A DNA stretch of 64,000 nt from Spartobacteria bacterium (lineage in GTDB: Bacteria > Verrucomicrobiota > Verrucomicrobiia > Chthoniobacterales > UBA10450). Below are positions 1 through 8,551 of the stretch, piece by piece (the first letter of the stretch is position 1; every line of letters begins with the position of its first letter). Under the pieces are notes generated by a model. That model was not told the DNA's origin. It was given only the letters and a program-made list of their open reading frames with translations, and made no database searches. A program made the position numbers and the translations under genes. The stretch is from contig PMSN01000006.1 of NCBI GenBank assembly GCA_003167555.1, positions 1 to 64,000 on the forward strand, given 5' to 3'.

Positions 1-1
1 C

Positions 2-463
2 TATGCTTCCCAGGAAGAAGCGCTCAAGTATTGTCACGGAGACCAGACCTGTTGGTGCTGCATCAACGGAGAGCTCGTCCAGACCACCGAGGCGGATTGC
101 CGGGAGAGGGGTGGTAAATGCTACGGTTCTAGAGAAGAAGCGCTCAAGTATTGTCACGGAGTAGGGCCCACTCCGCCGAATCAGACGCCCACTCCGTGGA
201 GGACTCCTCCGCCCAACGCGACACCCACGCCTTGGAGGACCCCTCTGCCGACTCCGCCTCCGCCGAGACGTACGCCGCCACCATTGAATAGACGGATACC
301 CGACCAGACGCCGACGCCGTTCCGCCGCGTGTCGCCTACACCAACGAAATCCAGCACCATCAACCGCCGGCTCCAGACTCCGACCCCAGTTCTAAGGCGA
401 ACTCTACCCCAGATCAAAAAGCAGCCGGCGCGTCCGACTCCGACGCCCGTCATCATTCGTTAG
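2..463 (+). CDS. Cys-rich, Pro/Thr-rich repeat protein, C-terminal part (5' truncated by window)
   Basis: The reading frame is open from base 2 to a TAG at 461-463 and has no start inside the window. The visible 153 residues begin with a Cys-rich module (CWCC, then single Cys in DCRERGGKC). It is bracketed by two copies of the peptide EEALKYCHG, encoded by near-identical DNA at about 14-41 and 134-161. About 90 residues of low-complexity Pro/Thr/Arg sequence follow, with repeated TPTP and TPWRTP motifs. A long Pro-Thr tail is usual in cell-surface or secreted spacers. The family is not recognised, and the real N-terminus lies outside the window. Confidence 0.6.
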   Translation, partial: YASQEEALKYCHGDQTCWCCINGELVQTTEADCRERGGKCYGSREEALKYCHGVGPTPPNQTPTPWRTPPPNATPTPWRTPLPTPPPPRRTPPPLNRRIPDQTPTPFRRVSPTPTKSSTINRRLQTPTPVLRRTLPQIKKQPARPTPTPVIIR

Positions 464-754
464 GTTAAAGCTCCTTGAGGTAGGTGTTACGCAAGCCAAT
501 GGCGGCTTGCGTCACGCACTGCCGTCCTGGACTAAAGCGTGATATAGGCTCGGCGCGCGCGATCGATACTGCCACACCCGCAAAGAATCGCAGGAAACCG
601 AAATGCGAGCATCACCTTTACCGTCGATGTGCCGAGCGGGTGGACTCTCACCCACCCGAGATGGTCAAAGTGGACGGGCCTAAAGACAGTAAGTGGCTCG
701 GTCTGGAAGCGGCAAACGCCTCGACTTAAGCGGTTGCCATATCAGAATAGGCGT
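464..754. other. Intergenic stretch without a convincing gene
   Basis: This is about 290 bases between the truncated repeat protein and the next secreted protein. A short plus-strand frame (484-729) exists but shows no recognisable motif, no good Shine-Dalgarno sequence and atypical composition, so it is not called. Confidence 0.4.
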
Positions 755-1405
755 ATGAAGACATTACTCCTCGCCGCGCTCGGCCACTCACGCATGACGC
801 ACCTAACCCGCACTGCTTTGCTGGCTCTCCTTCTCGTCGTCGCCAGCGCCGCTTATGGCGGCGTTCCGTCGGTGAACGTGATCGTTTCCGATGCCAGCGG
901 CAAAGTCGCCTTCAAAGGCGCGACCAATGCGGACGCGACCTTCGCGACCGCAAACCTGGCGCCCGGCAATTACGTGGTTCAGTTCCAGTCAAGGAGTGAA
1001 GCCTTAAAAGGCAATCAATACTTGCTCGTCGTTTCCGCCGGCAAAAAGAAGGTGATCGCTGATGCCGTTCCGGGAGAGAAATTTCACGGCGGCGGCGTGG
1101 CCATGAGGGTCAATGTCGAAACCGGTTTGAAGATCACCGGGCAAGTGGCGACCGACCAGGTCCTGGCCTTCACGGAAATGAGGAAGGTCAAGATGATCGG
1201 CGGCAAGCGGTATGTCTGGGTAAAAGCCCGGACGGGGAGCAATCTCGCTGATCACTGGGAAGAGGAGAGTGTGGCCGCGGCGCGGAACGTAACAAGCCTG
1301 AGCATGGAAAAATTCCGGCAGATCCAGGATCACTCATTCGAAGGCAGCATGCTGGACCGCTACCCGGGTCAGGCGAACGTCGTAGTTCATGGTGAAGGTT
1401 ATTAA
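755..1405 (+). CDS. Secreted protein with carboxypeptidase-regulatory-like beta-sandwich
   Basis: This is a hypothetical exported protein of about 216 residues. An N-terminal hydrophobic segment (LTRTALLALLLVVASAAYG) forms a signal peptide. The first 70 mature residues (VNVIVSDASGKVAFKG...FATANLAPGNYVVQF) look like the CarboxypepD_reg/SpaA-type beta-sandwich, in which a 'TDANGxFxxxNLxPGxY' motif is typical. The C-terminal half has no recognised domain. ATG 755 was chosen; ATG 794 in the same frame gives a cleaner signal peptide and may be the true start. The role is unknown, perhaps a surface or envelope component. Confidence 0.65.
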   Translation: MKTLLLAALGHSRMTHLTRTALLALLLVVASAAYGGVPSVNVIVSDASGKVAFKGATNADATFATANLAPGNYVVQFQSRSEALKGNQYLLVVSAGKKKVIADAVPGEKFHGGGVAMRVNVETGLKITGQVATDQVLAFTEMRKVKMIGGKRYVWVKARTGSNLADHWEEESVAAARNVTSLSMEKFRQIQDHSFEGSMLDRYPGQANVVVHGEGY

Positions 1406-1856
1406 CGATTTGGTGTTCGAGTAGGCGCGTAGGCCGGTGACACGTCCCAGGGGTTCTTTCCCCAAAGTGAAAATCACAGGCGATGAGCGTGGTTCGCGCG
1501 CGCCAGCACGATCACGTGATTGCTTGAAGACAAGCTATGCGCAAATTCGGAGACCTGTGTGAAAACTGCGCCGGCGGTTGGCGGTGTCTAAACGCTGGCT
1601 CGGAGGCAAAGCCCCGGGGATCACCGCAGCGGTGGGCTGAACGGCTCTCGCGCTCTCGCGCGGAAGGTGGCTGATCCGGATTTGGCTGTTCGCCGGGCGG
1701 GTAGGCTGAACTCCCTTTGCGCCGACTGGCGCCGAGAGCTTTTTGTCCCGCGCGGATGGCGGCGGGAACGCCGGCAAAAAAAATTAAAAAAAAGCTTGCA
1801 CGTGAACTGGTGTTGTAGTCAACTACATCACCATATGAGGTTCAGTGGAATACAGG
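1406..1856. other. 450-base intergenic region upstream of the GntR operon
   Basis: No gene is supported here. The stretch contains several GC-rich hairpins (for example around 1715-1740), then an A-rich run near 1775-1795, then the operator-like palindrome listed separately. It is probably a terminator plus regulatory region. Confidence 0.4.
1811..1830. promoter_or_regulatory. 20-bp palindrome, candidate GntR (YtrA-type) operator
   Basis: The arms TGTTGTAGT and ACTACATCA flank a central CA and are complementary except for one pair. The site sits 27 bases before the regulator ATG and just downstream of a -35-like TTGCAC (1796-1801). Autoregulation through such a palindrome is usual for YtrA-subfamily GntR regulators of ABC transporters. 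Assignment to this regulator is inference from position. Confidence 0.5.
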
Positions 1857-2249
1857 ATGCATAGCGAATGGCACGACAGTCAGCCGATTTATCGCCAGCT
1901 TCGCCACCGTGTCGTCGCCATGATTCTCGACGGCGTGCTCAACGAAGGCGACCCGCTGCCGTCGGTGCGCAATGTCGCGGCCGAATATCGGGTCAATCCG
2001 CTTACGGTTCTCAAGGCCTATCAACAATTGGTCGCCCAGGAGTTGGTCGAGACAAAGCGAGGTCTCGGCATGTTCGTCAAAGCCGGCGCACGCAATTCGT
2101 TGCTGAAAGGCGAACGCCAGAAGTTTCTGGACGAACAATGGCCCAGGGTCGCCGCGACCATTCAGCGACTAGGCCTGACACCGAAGGAACTAATGAGAGC
2201 TGCCGCAAAGCACCGGTCGCCCTCGAAGAATCCAAAGGAGGAGAGTTAA
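1857..2249 (+). CDS. GntR family transcriptional regulator, YtrA subfamily
   Basis: This 130-residue DNA-binding repressor has an N-terminal winged helix: QPIYRQLRHRVVAMILDGVLNEGDPLPSVRNVAAEYRVNPLTVLKAYQQL is split over residues 8-58 and matches the GntR wHTH. A short C-terminal helical tail follows instead of a large effector domain, which defines the YtrA group. A GTG four codons upstream (1845) is an alternative start. The gene is directly followed, after 4 bases, by an ABC ATPase and then a permease. This is the standard context for YtrA regulators that repress their own ABC operon in response to envelope-active compounds; the inducer here is unknown. Confidence 0.85.
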   Translation: MHSEWHDSQPIYRQLRHRVVAMILDGVLNEGDPLPSVRNVAAEYRVNPLTVLKAYQQLVAQELVETKRGLGMFVKAGARNSLLKGERQKFLDEQWPRVAATIQRLGLTPKELMRAAAKHRSPSKNPKEES

Positions 2250-2253
2250 AGCC

Positions 2254-3159
2254 ATGGCCTGCATAGAAGCACGCGGTCTTCGGAAGGCTTTCGGCCCAAC
2301 CATCGCGCTGGACGGCGTCGATTTGCGGGTCGAAGAGGGCCGCATCCTCGGACTCATCGGCCCCAACGGCGCCGGCAAGACGACCGCGCTCGACGCGGTT
2401 CTCGGCCTCACCTCGTATGAGGGAGAACTGAAGGTGCTCGGGCGAAATCCCTGGACCGAGCGCGATCAGCTCATGCGCGATGTCTGCTTCATTGCCGATG
2501 TCGCCGTGCTGCCGCGCTGGATGCGGGTTTCGCAGATGCTCGACTATGTCGCCGGGGTGCATCCGCGATTCGATCGCGCGAAGGCGGAAGGTTTTCTCGC
2601 GAAGACGGAAATCAAGCGCACGAGCAAGATCAGACAATTGTCGAAGGGGATGGTCGCCCAACTCCATCTCGCGCTGGTCATGGCGATTGACGCGAAATTG
2701 CTGGTGCTGGATGAGCCAACCCTTGGCCTCGACATCCTGTATCGCAAGCAGTTCTACGATTCACTGCTGAACGACTACTTCGATGGCAGTCGCACCATCG
2801 TGGTGACGACGCATCAGGTGGAAGAGATCCAGGACGTCCTCACCGATCTCATGTTCATCGACCGCGGTCGCATCGTGCTCGAATGCAGCATGGAAGAATT
2901 CGAGTCGCGCTATGCGGAAGTGATGGTGAATCCCGAGCATGTGGATGCAGCACGGGCGCTGAAGCCGATCTACGAGCGCCAGGTATTCGGTCGCAGCATC
3001 CTGTTATTCGACAATGTCGACCGCCAGCAACTCGCCGCCATCGGCGATGTTCGCACGCCCAGCATCGCCGACTTGTTCGTTGCCATGATGGGCGCAGAAG
3101 GAGAACAGAGGACAGAGGGCAAGGGACAGAGCGAGGGGACACAAGGAGCGGCGACATGA
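2254..3159 (+). CDS. ABC transporter ATP-binding protein
   Basis: This is a 301-residue nucleotide-binding subunit. The Walker A motif GPNGAGKTT lies near residues 36-44, Walker B LLVLDEP near 148-154, and the switch histidine is in TTHQVEE. The signature loop reads LSKGM rather than LSGGQ, a deviation common in YtrB/EcsA-like exporters. A strong Shine-Dalgarno AAAGGAGGAG precedes the ATG. The stop overlaps the permease start (ATGA at 3156-3159), so the two are translationally coupled. The last 25 residues (EGEQRTEGKGQSEG) are low-complexity and encoded by purine-rich repetitive DNA, so this tail may be a late extension. Confidence 0.9.
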   Translation: MACIEARGLRKAFGPTIALDGVDLRVEEGRILGLIGPNGAGKTTALDAVLGLTSYEGELKVLGRNPWTERDQLMRDVCFIADVAVLPRWMRVSQMLDYVAGVHPRFDRAKAEGFLAKTEIKRTSKIRQLSKGMVAQLHLALVMAIDAKLLVLDEPTLGLDILYRKQFYDSLLNDYFDGSRTIVVTTHQVEEIQDVLTDLMFIDRGRIVLECSMEEFESRYAEVMVNPEHVDAARALKPIYERQVFGRSILLFDNVDRQQLAAIGDVRTPSIADLFVAMMGAEGEQRTEGKGQSEGTQGAAT

Positions 3160-4100
3160 ATACTCCATCGAATGCCAGGTCTGAAATACCTAACGAGTCC
3201 AAGCCAGCCGCGCCCGCGGCCACTTCGCCAACCCGGCCATTCTACTGGTCGGTGCGGCGCGAGCTATGGGAGAACCGTTCGATTTATATGGCGCCGCTGA
3301 TCGCCGCTGGGGTCGTGCTGTTCGGCTTCGCGATCAGCGCGATCGGCATGCCGGACCGGAGGCGCGCCACGTTGTTGCTCGATCCGGTGCAGCAGCGAGC
3401 CCGGATCGAGATTCCGTACGACGTCGTGGCGATGATGCTCATGCTGACCGCGTTTCTAGTTGGGGTGTTCTATTGTCTCGACGCACTGCACGGAGAACGT
3501 CGCGATCGCAGCATCCTGTTCTGGAAGTCGCTGCCTGTTTCGGATCTCACCACCGTGCTCGCGAAGGCAATCATTCCGCTGGTGGTTCTGCCGCTGCTCA
3601 CCTTTGCGATCATCGAGGCCACGCACTTCACCACTATGCTGATAAGCACCGCAGTTCTGCTGCCGAGCGGTCTGGGTAGCACGACGTGGACAATATTGCC
3701 GTTCTTTCAGATGTCGGTGATCCTAATCTACGGTCTGGTGACGATGGCGCTCTGGCAGGCGCCACTCTTCGGATGGCTGCTGCTGGTGTCGGGCTGGGCG
3801 CGCCGCGCGACCTTTCTTTGGGCCGTGTTACCGTGGCTCGCGGTCTGCGCGGTCGAGAAGATCGCGTTCAACACTTCGTATTTTGCCTTCATGCTAGGCC
3901 ACCGCGTGACGGGCAGCTTTGAGGAGGCGTTCGTCGTCGTTAAGTATCCGCACGGTGCCGTTGTCTCTATGGTCGATCGGCTCACCCAACTCGATCCGGT
4001 CAAATTCCTGAGCAGCCCAGGTCTGTGGATCGGGCTGGCATTTGCCGCGGCATTTCTCACCGCCGCGGTCCGGCTCCGCCGTTATCGGGGATCGCTCTGA
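3156..4100 (+). CDS. ABC transporter permease
   Basis: This is a 314-residue integral membrane protein. After a hydrophilic, Pro/Ala-rich N-terminus of about 40 residues come roughly six hydrophobic helices, starting at IYMAPLIAAGVVLFGFAISAIG. The motif CLDALHGERRDRSILFWKSLPVSD between helices 2 and 3 is typical of ABC-2 type permeases (the 'ER..gt..lLLs.Pvs' loop). It partners the ATPase with which it overlaps. The substrate is unknown. The GntR-ATPase-permease order suggests an inducible exporter or envelope-stress transporter. Confidence 0.85.
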   Translation: MNTPSNARSEIPNESKPAAPAATSPTRPFYWSVRRELWENRSIYMAPLIAAGVVLFGFAISAIGMPDRRRATLLLDPVQQRARIEIPYDVVAMMLMLTAFLVGVFYCLDALHGERRDRSILFWKSLPVSDLTTVLAKAIIPLVVLPLLTFAIIEATHFTTMLISTAVLLPSGLGSTTWTILPFFQMSVILIYGLVTMALWQAPLFGWLLLVSGWARRATFLWAVLPWLAVCAVEKIAFNTSYFAFMLGHRVTGSFEEAFVVVKYPHGAVVSMVDRLTQLDPVKFLSSPGLWIGLAFAAAFLTAAVRLRRYRGSL

Positions 4101-4132
4101 TTCACCTGCACGCTTAACTCAATCAATCACAT

Positions 4133-4139
4133 AAGGAGG
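4133..4139 (+). promoter_or_regulatory. Strong ribosome binding site of the secreted protein gene
   Basis: AAGGAGG lies 13 bases before ATG 4153. It is an almost perfect anti-Shine-Dalgarno match and supports that start. Confidence 0.7.
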
Positions 4140-4152
4140 AACTTCTAAGAGT

Positions 4153-4899
4153 ATGAACACAGCTGGATCGACCAACGTCATCAAACAGACACTAACGATC
4201 ATCGCGGTGCTGTGTCTCGGATCCGCTTCTACCGTTCTCGCACAGCAGAACAAGGACGAGCTTAAGCAGCGCATTCTGGCACAGGCGCAAAGTGTCAGCC
4301 CGGATGACTATGCCTTTACGCGGACAATCCGAAGCGAGCAGACCTCTGGCGGGAACACTGAGCAGCACCTTAACATCGAAAAATTTGACCCGACGAAACT
4401 CACTGAAGCACGGTGGACGCTCGTTTCTGTCGATGGTGCACCGCCTTCTACGGATGCCTTGAACACTTTCCGGACGGACTCCGCGAAACGCCGCGTTCCC
4501 GGCTACGCGCGGCTCGCCGTTTATTTCGGAACGCCTGCGACAGCTTCGACAGACTCGCGTGGTCGGACAGTGTTTCATTTTACCGCTTTGCCGAAAGACA
4601 CCGTGAAGGTGATGGACAGTGATGTATCGCAGAACGCCACCGCGGACGCGACTGTGAGCGAGGCAAATGGAGTGCCGTTTGTGGAGCAGGTGCGCATTAC
4701 TCTTAGGCCGATGCGGCTGAAGCTTCTCTTTAAGATGGAGCGATACGAATCCACCTCGCGTTACCGCATGGGACCTGAAGGGAAACCTCTCCCAATGGAG
4801 CAGACCTCCGACATGTTCGGATCAGGGCTGGGCAAGGAAGGACGAGGTCACTCTGTCGTCACCTATAGTGACTACCGGGCTGTTGGCAACCAACGATAG
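4153..4899 (+). CDS. Hypothetical secreted protein
   Basis: This 248-residue protein has a long signal peptide (TNVIKQTLTIIAVLCLGSASTVLAQQ; probable cleavage after VLA). The mature part is rich in Thr/Ser and charged residues, predicted beta-rich, and has no Cys pair or catalytic motif that I recognise. It lies in the same direction between the ABC permease and an ADOP permease, with short gaps, so it is probably co-transcribed. A periplasmic accessory role for one of these transporters is a guess from position only. Confidence 0.7.
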   Translation: MNTAGSTNVIKQTLTIIAVLCLGSASTVLAQQNKDELKQRILAQAQSVSPDDYAFTRTIRSEQTSGGNTEQHLNIEKFDPTKLTEARWTLVSVDGAPPSTDALNTFRTDSAKRRVPGYARLAVYFGTPATASTDSRGRTVFHFTALPKDTVKVMDSDVSQNATADATVSEANGVPFVEQVRITLRPMRLKLLFKMERYESTSRYRMGPEGKPLPMEQTSDMFGSGLGKEGRGHSVVTYSDYRAVGNQR

Positions 4900-4951
4900 C
4901 TTACCAAACACCGAGTGCCTAACGAGTAAAACAGACAGCTACTAATCTCTT

Positions 4952-7375
4952 ATGTTATTATCCAGTCTTCGCTTCGCCGGTCGTTCGCTCGCGCGCAGCC
5001 CCGGGTTCACCCTCCTCGCCATCATCACGCTTGGGCTCGGCATCGGCGCCAACACCGCCATGTTCAGCGCCGTCAATGCGATCCTGCTCAAGCCGCTGCC
5101 TTATCCCGACAGCGCGCAGTTGGATCGCATCGACCGTGCGACGCCACAAAATCCGCAAGGTCGCGTTTCGCCGGCTGACTTCCTCGATCTGCGGCGGGAG
5201 GCCAGCCGCTATGGTGAGATCGGCGCTTATGCGCTCGGCGACACGAGCCTCTCGGAACCCGGCCAACCGGCCGAAATGGTCCAGGCCCTTCGCACCACCT
5301 CCAATTTCTTTTCCACGCTCCGAGTCCAACCGCAGCTCGGCCGCGACTTCCTGCCCCGGGAGGATCTCCCTGGGAACGATCGCGTTGTTCTCATCAGTCA
5401 ACGTTGCTGGCAGCAGCGCTTTGGGGGCAGAACTGACGTCATCGGCCGCACCATCCGCGTCGATGGCGAGCCGCACGAGATCGTGGGCGTGCTGCCCGCG
5501 TCGTTAAACGACTGGCGGCACCTCGGCGCGATCGATTTCTTCCGGCCGCTTGCTCTCGACCAACAGAAATCCGCCGACCGCCGCAGCACCATTCTCCGGC
5601 TAATTGGTCGTCGCTCCGATAAACTCTCGGGCGCTGAGGCCGCAGGCTTTATCGCCAACTTCGGCGCGCGCCTCGCGACCGACTTTCCCGAGGTAAACGC
5701 CGGCAGCACCTGGCGCACCGTCCCGCTCAACAGCACCGTAATGTCGAAGAATGGTCCCGGTGTAATGGCGATGCTTATTGGCCTCTCCGGTTTCGTCTTG
5801 CTCATCGGCTGCTCGAATCTGGCAAACCTTCTCCTCGCCCGGACGATGGCCCGCGCCCGCGAGTTCGCGGTGCGTTCGGCCCTCGGCGCCTCGCGCATCC
5901 AGTTACTCCGCCCGTTGATTGCCGAGTCGCTCTTGCTGGCTTTCGCCGGCGGGCTCTGCGCCATTCTCGTCGCGCAGTGGTTCGCCGAGTGGCTCGCTGT
6001 TCGATCCACTGGAGAAAATGGCGAAAGCGTCGTGCTCGCGCTCGACTGGCGTGTGCTCGGCTGGGCCCTCGCTGCTTCGCTCGTCACAGCTGTCGCCTTC
6101 GGTCTCGCGCCGGCGCTCTTCGCGATGCGGCTCAACGTAAACGACACGCTCAAGAGCGGCGCGCGCGGCATGACTGGAGGCCGCGGTCATCAACGCTTTC
6201 GCCACGGACTCATCATCGGTCAGTTTGCTCTCGCCATGGTGTTGCTCGCGGGCGCCGCGCTCTACATCCGCGGTCTCGATGAGTTGAGTAACACTCGCGA
6301 CGGCTGGCAATCCGCGCACCTCGTTACTGGAACCGTTGTGCTTCCCGCGGCCAGCTACGGCGACGCCGACAAGATCGCCAGCTTCCATCGCCTCACGCTG
6401 GAACGGTTACAGTCCGTGCCCGGCGTCACTTCCGTCAGCATCTCGTCCTTCACGCCCTTCTTCAATTGGGCTGACGTCCGCAAGTATCTGGTCGAAGGTC
6501 GCGAGCTACCTCAACCCGGCCACGAACCGGCCGCGATCGTTAACAGCATCAGTCCACTTTATTTCGACACCTACCAGACACGTGTGCTCGCCGGCCGCGC
6601 CTTTAACGAACGCGATACTCTGACCTCCTCGAAGGTTTTCATCATCAGTCAGGCCATGGCTACGGGACTGTTTGGGAACGATAACCCGATCGGTCGCCGC
6701 GTCGCTCAAACTGGGATCGGCAATCTGCAATGGGGCGAAATTGTCGGCGTCGCGGCCGACATAAAAACGGTCATGCCGGACCCGGGACCAGTAACCTTCC
6801 AACTCTACCAGCCGATGGCTCAGGACCCGCGGCCCTACAACGAGATCGCCCTGCGCACGACCGGCGTCGCGCCTTCTACCCTCGTCCCTGCCATCCGCAA
6901 CGTCATGACAGAACTCGACCCGGACTTGCCGGTGCGCCAGCTCCAGGCTGCCGACGTGACGATTGATCGCGCCAACTACCAAAGCGCCGTCCTGCGCGAC
7001 ATGCTTACCTCGTTTGCGGTGCTCGGGCTCGCCCTTGCCTCGTTAGGTATCTACGGTGTCATCGCCCGTACGATGGCGCAACGTGCCGGCGAATTTGCGA
7101 TTCGCTTCGCGTTAGGTGCGTGCATCCGGGACATCACCCGCATTGTCCTGATTTCCGGTGTGAAACTCGCGCTCGTCGGATCAGTCCTGGGTCTGCTCGG
7201 TGCACTCGCCATTTCCCGATTCCTTGCTTCCAGTAACCCCGGCATGCATTTCAACAGTCCTCCCATCTTGATCGGCACGACGCTCCTGCTCATCACCGTT
7301 GCCCTGGTTGCCTGCTGGCTTCCCGCCCGCCGCGCTGCCCGCATCAATCCCATCGAGGCTCTCCGCGCGGAGTAA
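4952..7375 (+). CDS. MacB-like FtsX-domain permease, ADOP family
   Basis: The length of 807 residues matches 'acidobacterial duplicated orphan permeases'. The N-terminus RSLARSPGFTLLAIITLGLGIGANTAMFSAVNAILLKPLPYP is diagnostic of the family. It consists of TM1, a MacB periplasmic core (about residues 50-235), an FtsX three-helix domain (about 265-400), then a second TM plus core (about 420-660) and a second FtsX domain (about 680-800) ending in PARRAARINPIEALRAE. No ATPase is fused. Such proteins are thought to work with a separate MacB/LolD-type ATPase; whether the upstream ATPase serves this role is unknown. Confidence 0.9.
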   Translation: MLLSSLRFAGRSLARSPGFTLLAIITLGLGIGANTAMFSAVNAILLKPLPYPDSAQLDRIDRATPQNPQGRVSPADFLDLRREASRYGEIGAYALGDTSLSEPGQPAEMVQALRTTSNFFSTLRVQPQLGRDFLPREDLPGNDRVVLISQRCWQQRFGGRTDVIGRTIRVDGEPHEIVGVLPASLNDWRHLGAIDFFRPLALDQQKSADRRSTILRLIGRRSDKLSGAEAAGFIANFGARLATDFPEVNAGSTWRTVPLNSTVMSKNGPGVMAMLIGLSGFVLLIGCSNLANLLLARTMARAREFAVRSALGASRIQLLRPLIAESLLLAFAGGLCAILVAQWFAEWLAVRSTGENGESVVLALDWRVLGWALAASLVTAVAFGLAPALFAMRLNVNDTLKSGARGMTGGRGHQRFRHGLIIGQFALAMVLLAGAALYIRGLDELSNTRDGWQSAHLVTGTVVLPAASYGDADKIASFHRLTLERLQSVPGVTSVSISSFTPFFNWADVRKYLVEGRELPQPGHEPAAIVNSISPLYFDTYQTRVLAGRAFNERDTLTSSKVFIISQAMATGLFGNDNPIGRRVAQTGIGNLQWGEIVGVAADIKTVMPDPGPVTFQLYQPMAQDPRPYNEIALRTTGVAPSTLVPAIRNVMTELDPDLPVRQLQAADVTIDRANYQSAVLRDMLTSFAVLGLALASLGIYGVIARTMAQRAGEFAIRFALGACIRDITRIVLISGVKLALVGSVLGLLGALAISRFLASSNPGMHFNSPPILIGTTLLLITVALVACWLPARRAARINPIEALRAE

Positions 7376-7411
7376 AGTAAGCACACGCAAATCTAACAAG
7401 GAGAATATCAA

Positions 7412-7864
7412 ATGAAACACAGCGTTATGTTAACCATCGCGTCTCTGCTCTCAATCCTCTTCTTTACGTTTCACCTGGCGGACGACATCGTCCGCGGGTT
7501 TGAGCCGGGAACGGCCACAAACCTCAGTGCTGTACCCATCTTTGTCGTTTGGCTGTACGGAACGCTGGTGCTCTTTGAACGGCGATCGGGGTACATTATC
7601 ACTCTCCTCGGAGGGCTCTTTGCGTTGATCGTCCCCCTCGCCCACGTGAGGGGGAAGGGTTTTGGCGTCGCCAGCAGCCTCGGCCACTCCAGCGGACACT
7701 TCTTTTTCGTCTGGACGCTGATCGCGATCGGCGTGACCGGGCTTTTTTCGGTCATTCTCTCGGCGCGCGGACTGTGGAGCCTGCCATGGCGCCGGCCCCG
7801 GTCAGCCCCGAGCTCGCGCGTGCCTTTCGCCTCGTCGGTCGATCAGTCTGGGCCGTTAGCTTAG
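7412..7864 (+). CDS. Small integral membrane protein
   Basis: This 150-residue hypothetical protein has about four hydrophobic helices (near residues 4-25, 40-55, 62-80 and 95-118) and a charged, Pro/Ser-rich tail. The helix starts include FHLADDIVRGFEPG, LFERRSGYIITLLGG and HSSGHFFFVWTLIAIG. A good Shine-Dalgarno (AAGGAG) precedes the ATG. It is followed after 4 bases by the rhomboid-like gene, so the two are likely co-translated. The function is not recognisable. Confidence 0.65.
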   Translation: MKHSVMLTIASLLSILFFTFHLADDIVRGFEPGTATNLSAVPIFVVWLYGTLVLFERRSGYIITLLGGLFALIVPLAHVRGKGFGVASSLGHSSGHFFFVWTLIAIGVTGLFSVILSARGLWSLPWRRPRSAPSSRVPFASSVDQSGPLA

Positions 7865-7868
7865 AAAA

Positions 7869-8531
7869 GTGTTCGAGAAAATCGAAATCATTCGCAGGCT
7901 GCTGGGCACTCTCGTGGTGGCCATCGGTTCCTTGGGTTGCGCGCTTCAGTTGTATCGGTTCTCTCGCGGCAAGACGAGGCCGGTGCCTGTCATCACCCTG
8001 GTTATTATCGGATCGACCGCTTTGGTTACCGGTCTGCAATTCGTTTTTCCTGAAGTTCTCACCGCGCTTCGACGCAATCGAGAGGCATTACTGGCGGGAG
8101 AGTGGTGGCGAATGGTGACGCCGCTCTTTGTGCATGCCTACGGCTGGTGGCATGCTTGCGTCAATGGCGTTGCGGCGATCATATTTTGCCCGCTGGCGGA
8201 AAGACTTTATGGGAAAAAGTTGTGGGCCCTCTATTTTATTCCCGGAGTGGTTGGCCAGATTTTCGGTTACTTGTGGAGCCCGAACACGGCCGGGTCATCG
8301 TTGGGCATCGCCGGAGTGATGGGAGGGTTGTTCGCCTTCGTCGTTTTGCATTGTCGAGAGCTTTCGGGGTCGGCGCCGCTATTTGCCATGTGTGGTATTG
8401 CAGGTGCCGTCGCTTTGTGTTTCTGGCGCGACATTCATGGTCCGCCAACCGTTCTCGGAATTCTGCTGGCGGGCCTAATGATAAAGTTGGAGGGGCGTGA
8501 ACGAACAACGATGGAAGGAGCAGGCTATTGA
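7869..8531 (+). CDS. Rhomboid-fold membrane protein, catalytic serine missing (pseudoprotease)
   Basis: This is a 220-residue rhomboid-family protein with a GTG start four bases after the previous stop. Rhomboid hallmarks are visible: EWWRMVTPLFVHAYGWWHACVNGVAAI (the 'WR..t..F.H....H...N' helix 2 motif) and SSLGIAGVMGGLFAF in helix 4. In active proteases the latter reads GASG with the nucleophilic Ser; here residue 148 is Ala (GIAG). A helix-6 histidine (DIHGPP) remains. Compare the second rhomboid at 18267-18872, which keeps GASGG. It is therefore probably an inactive, iRhom/derlin-like member that binds membrane proteins without cleaving them. Confidence 0.75.
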   Translation: MFEKIEIIRRLLGTLVVAIGSLGCALQLYRFSRGKTRPVPVITLVIIGSTALVTGLQFVFPEVLTALRRNREALLAGEWWRMVTPLFVHAYGWWHACVNGVAAIIFCPLAERLYGKKLWALYFIPGVVGQIFGYLWSPNTAGSSLGIAGVMGGLFAFVVLHCRELSGSAPLFAMCGIAGAVALCFWRDIHGPPTVLGILLAGLMIKLEGRERTTMEGAGY

Positions 8532-8551
8532 ATACCGGACAGAGATAAAAG

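Noticed and set aside
181-456. Minus-strand open frame of 91 residues rich in Gly/Val
   Set aside because: It is the antisense of the Pro/Thr-rich codons of the gene at 2-463 (CCG/ACC read backwards) and has no ribosome binding site.
484-729. Plus-strand frame of 81 residues
   Set aside because: No recognisable motif, hydrophobicity or family signal; likely chance in a GC-rich gap.
2883-3155. Long N-terminal extension of the ABC permease frame
   Set aside because: It overlaps the ATPase gene in another frame; ATG 3156 gives a normal permease and the standard ATGA coupling.
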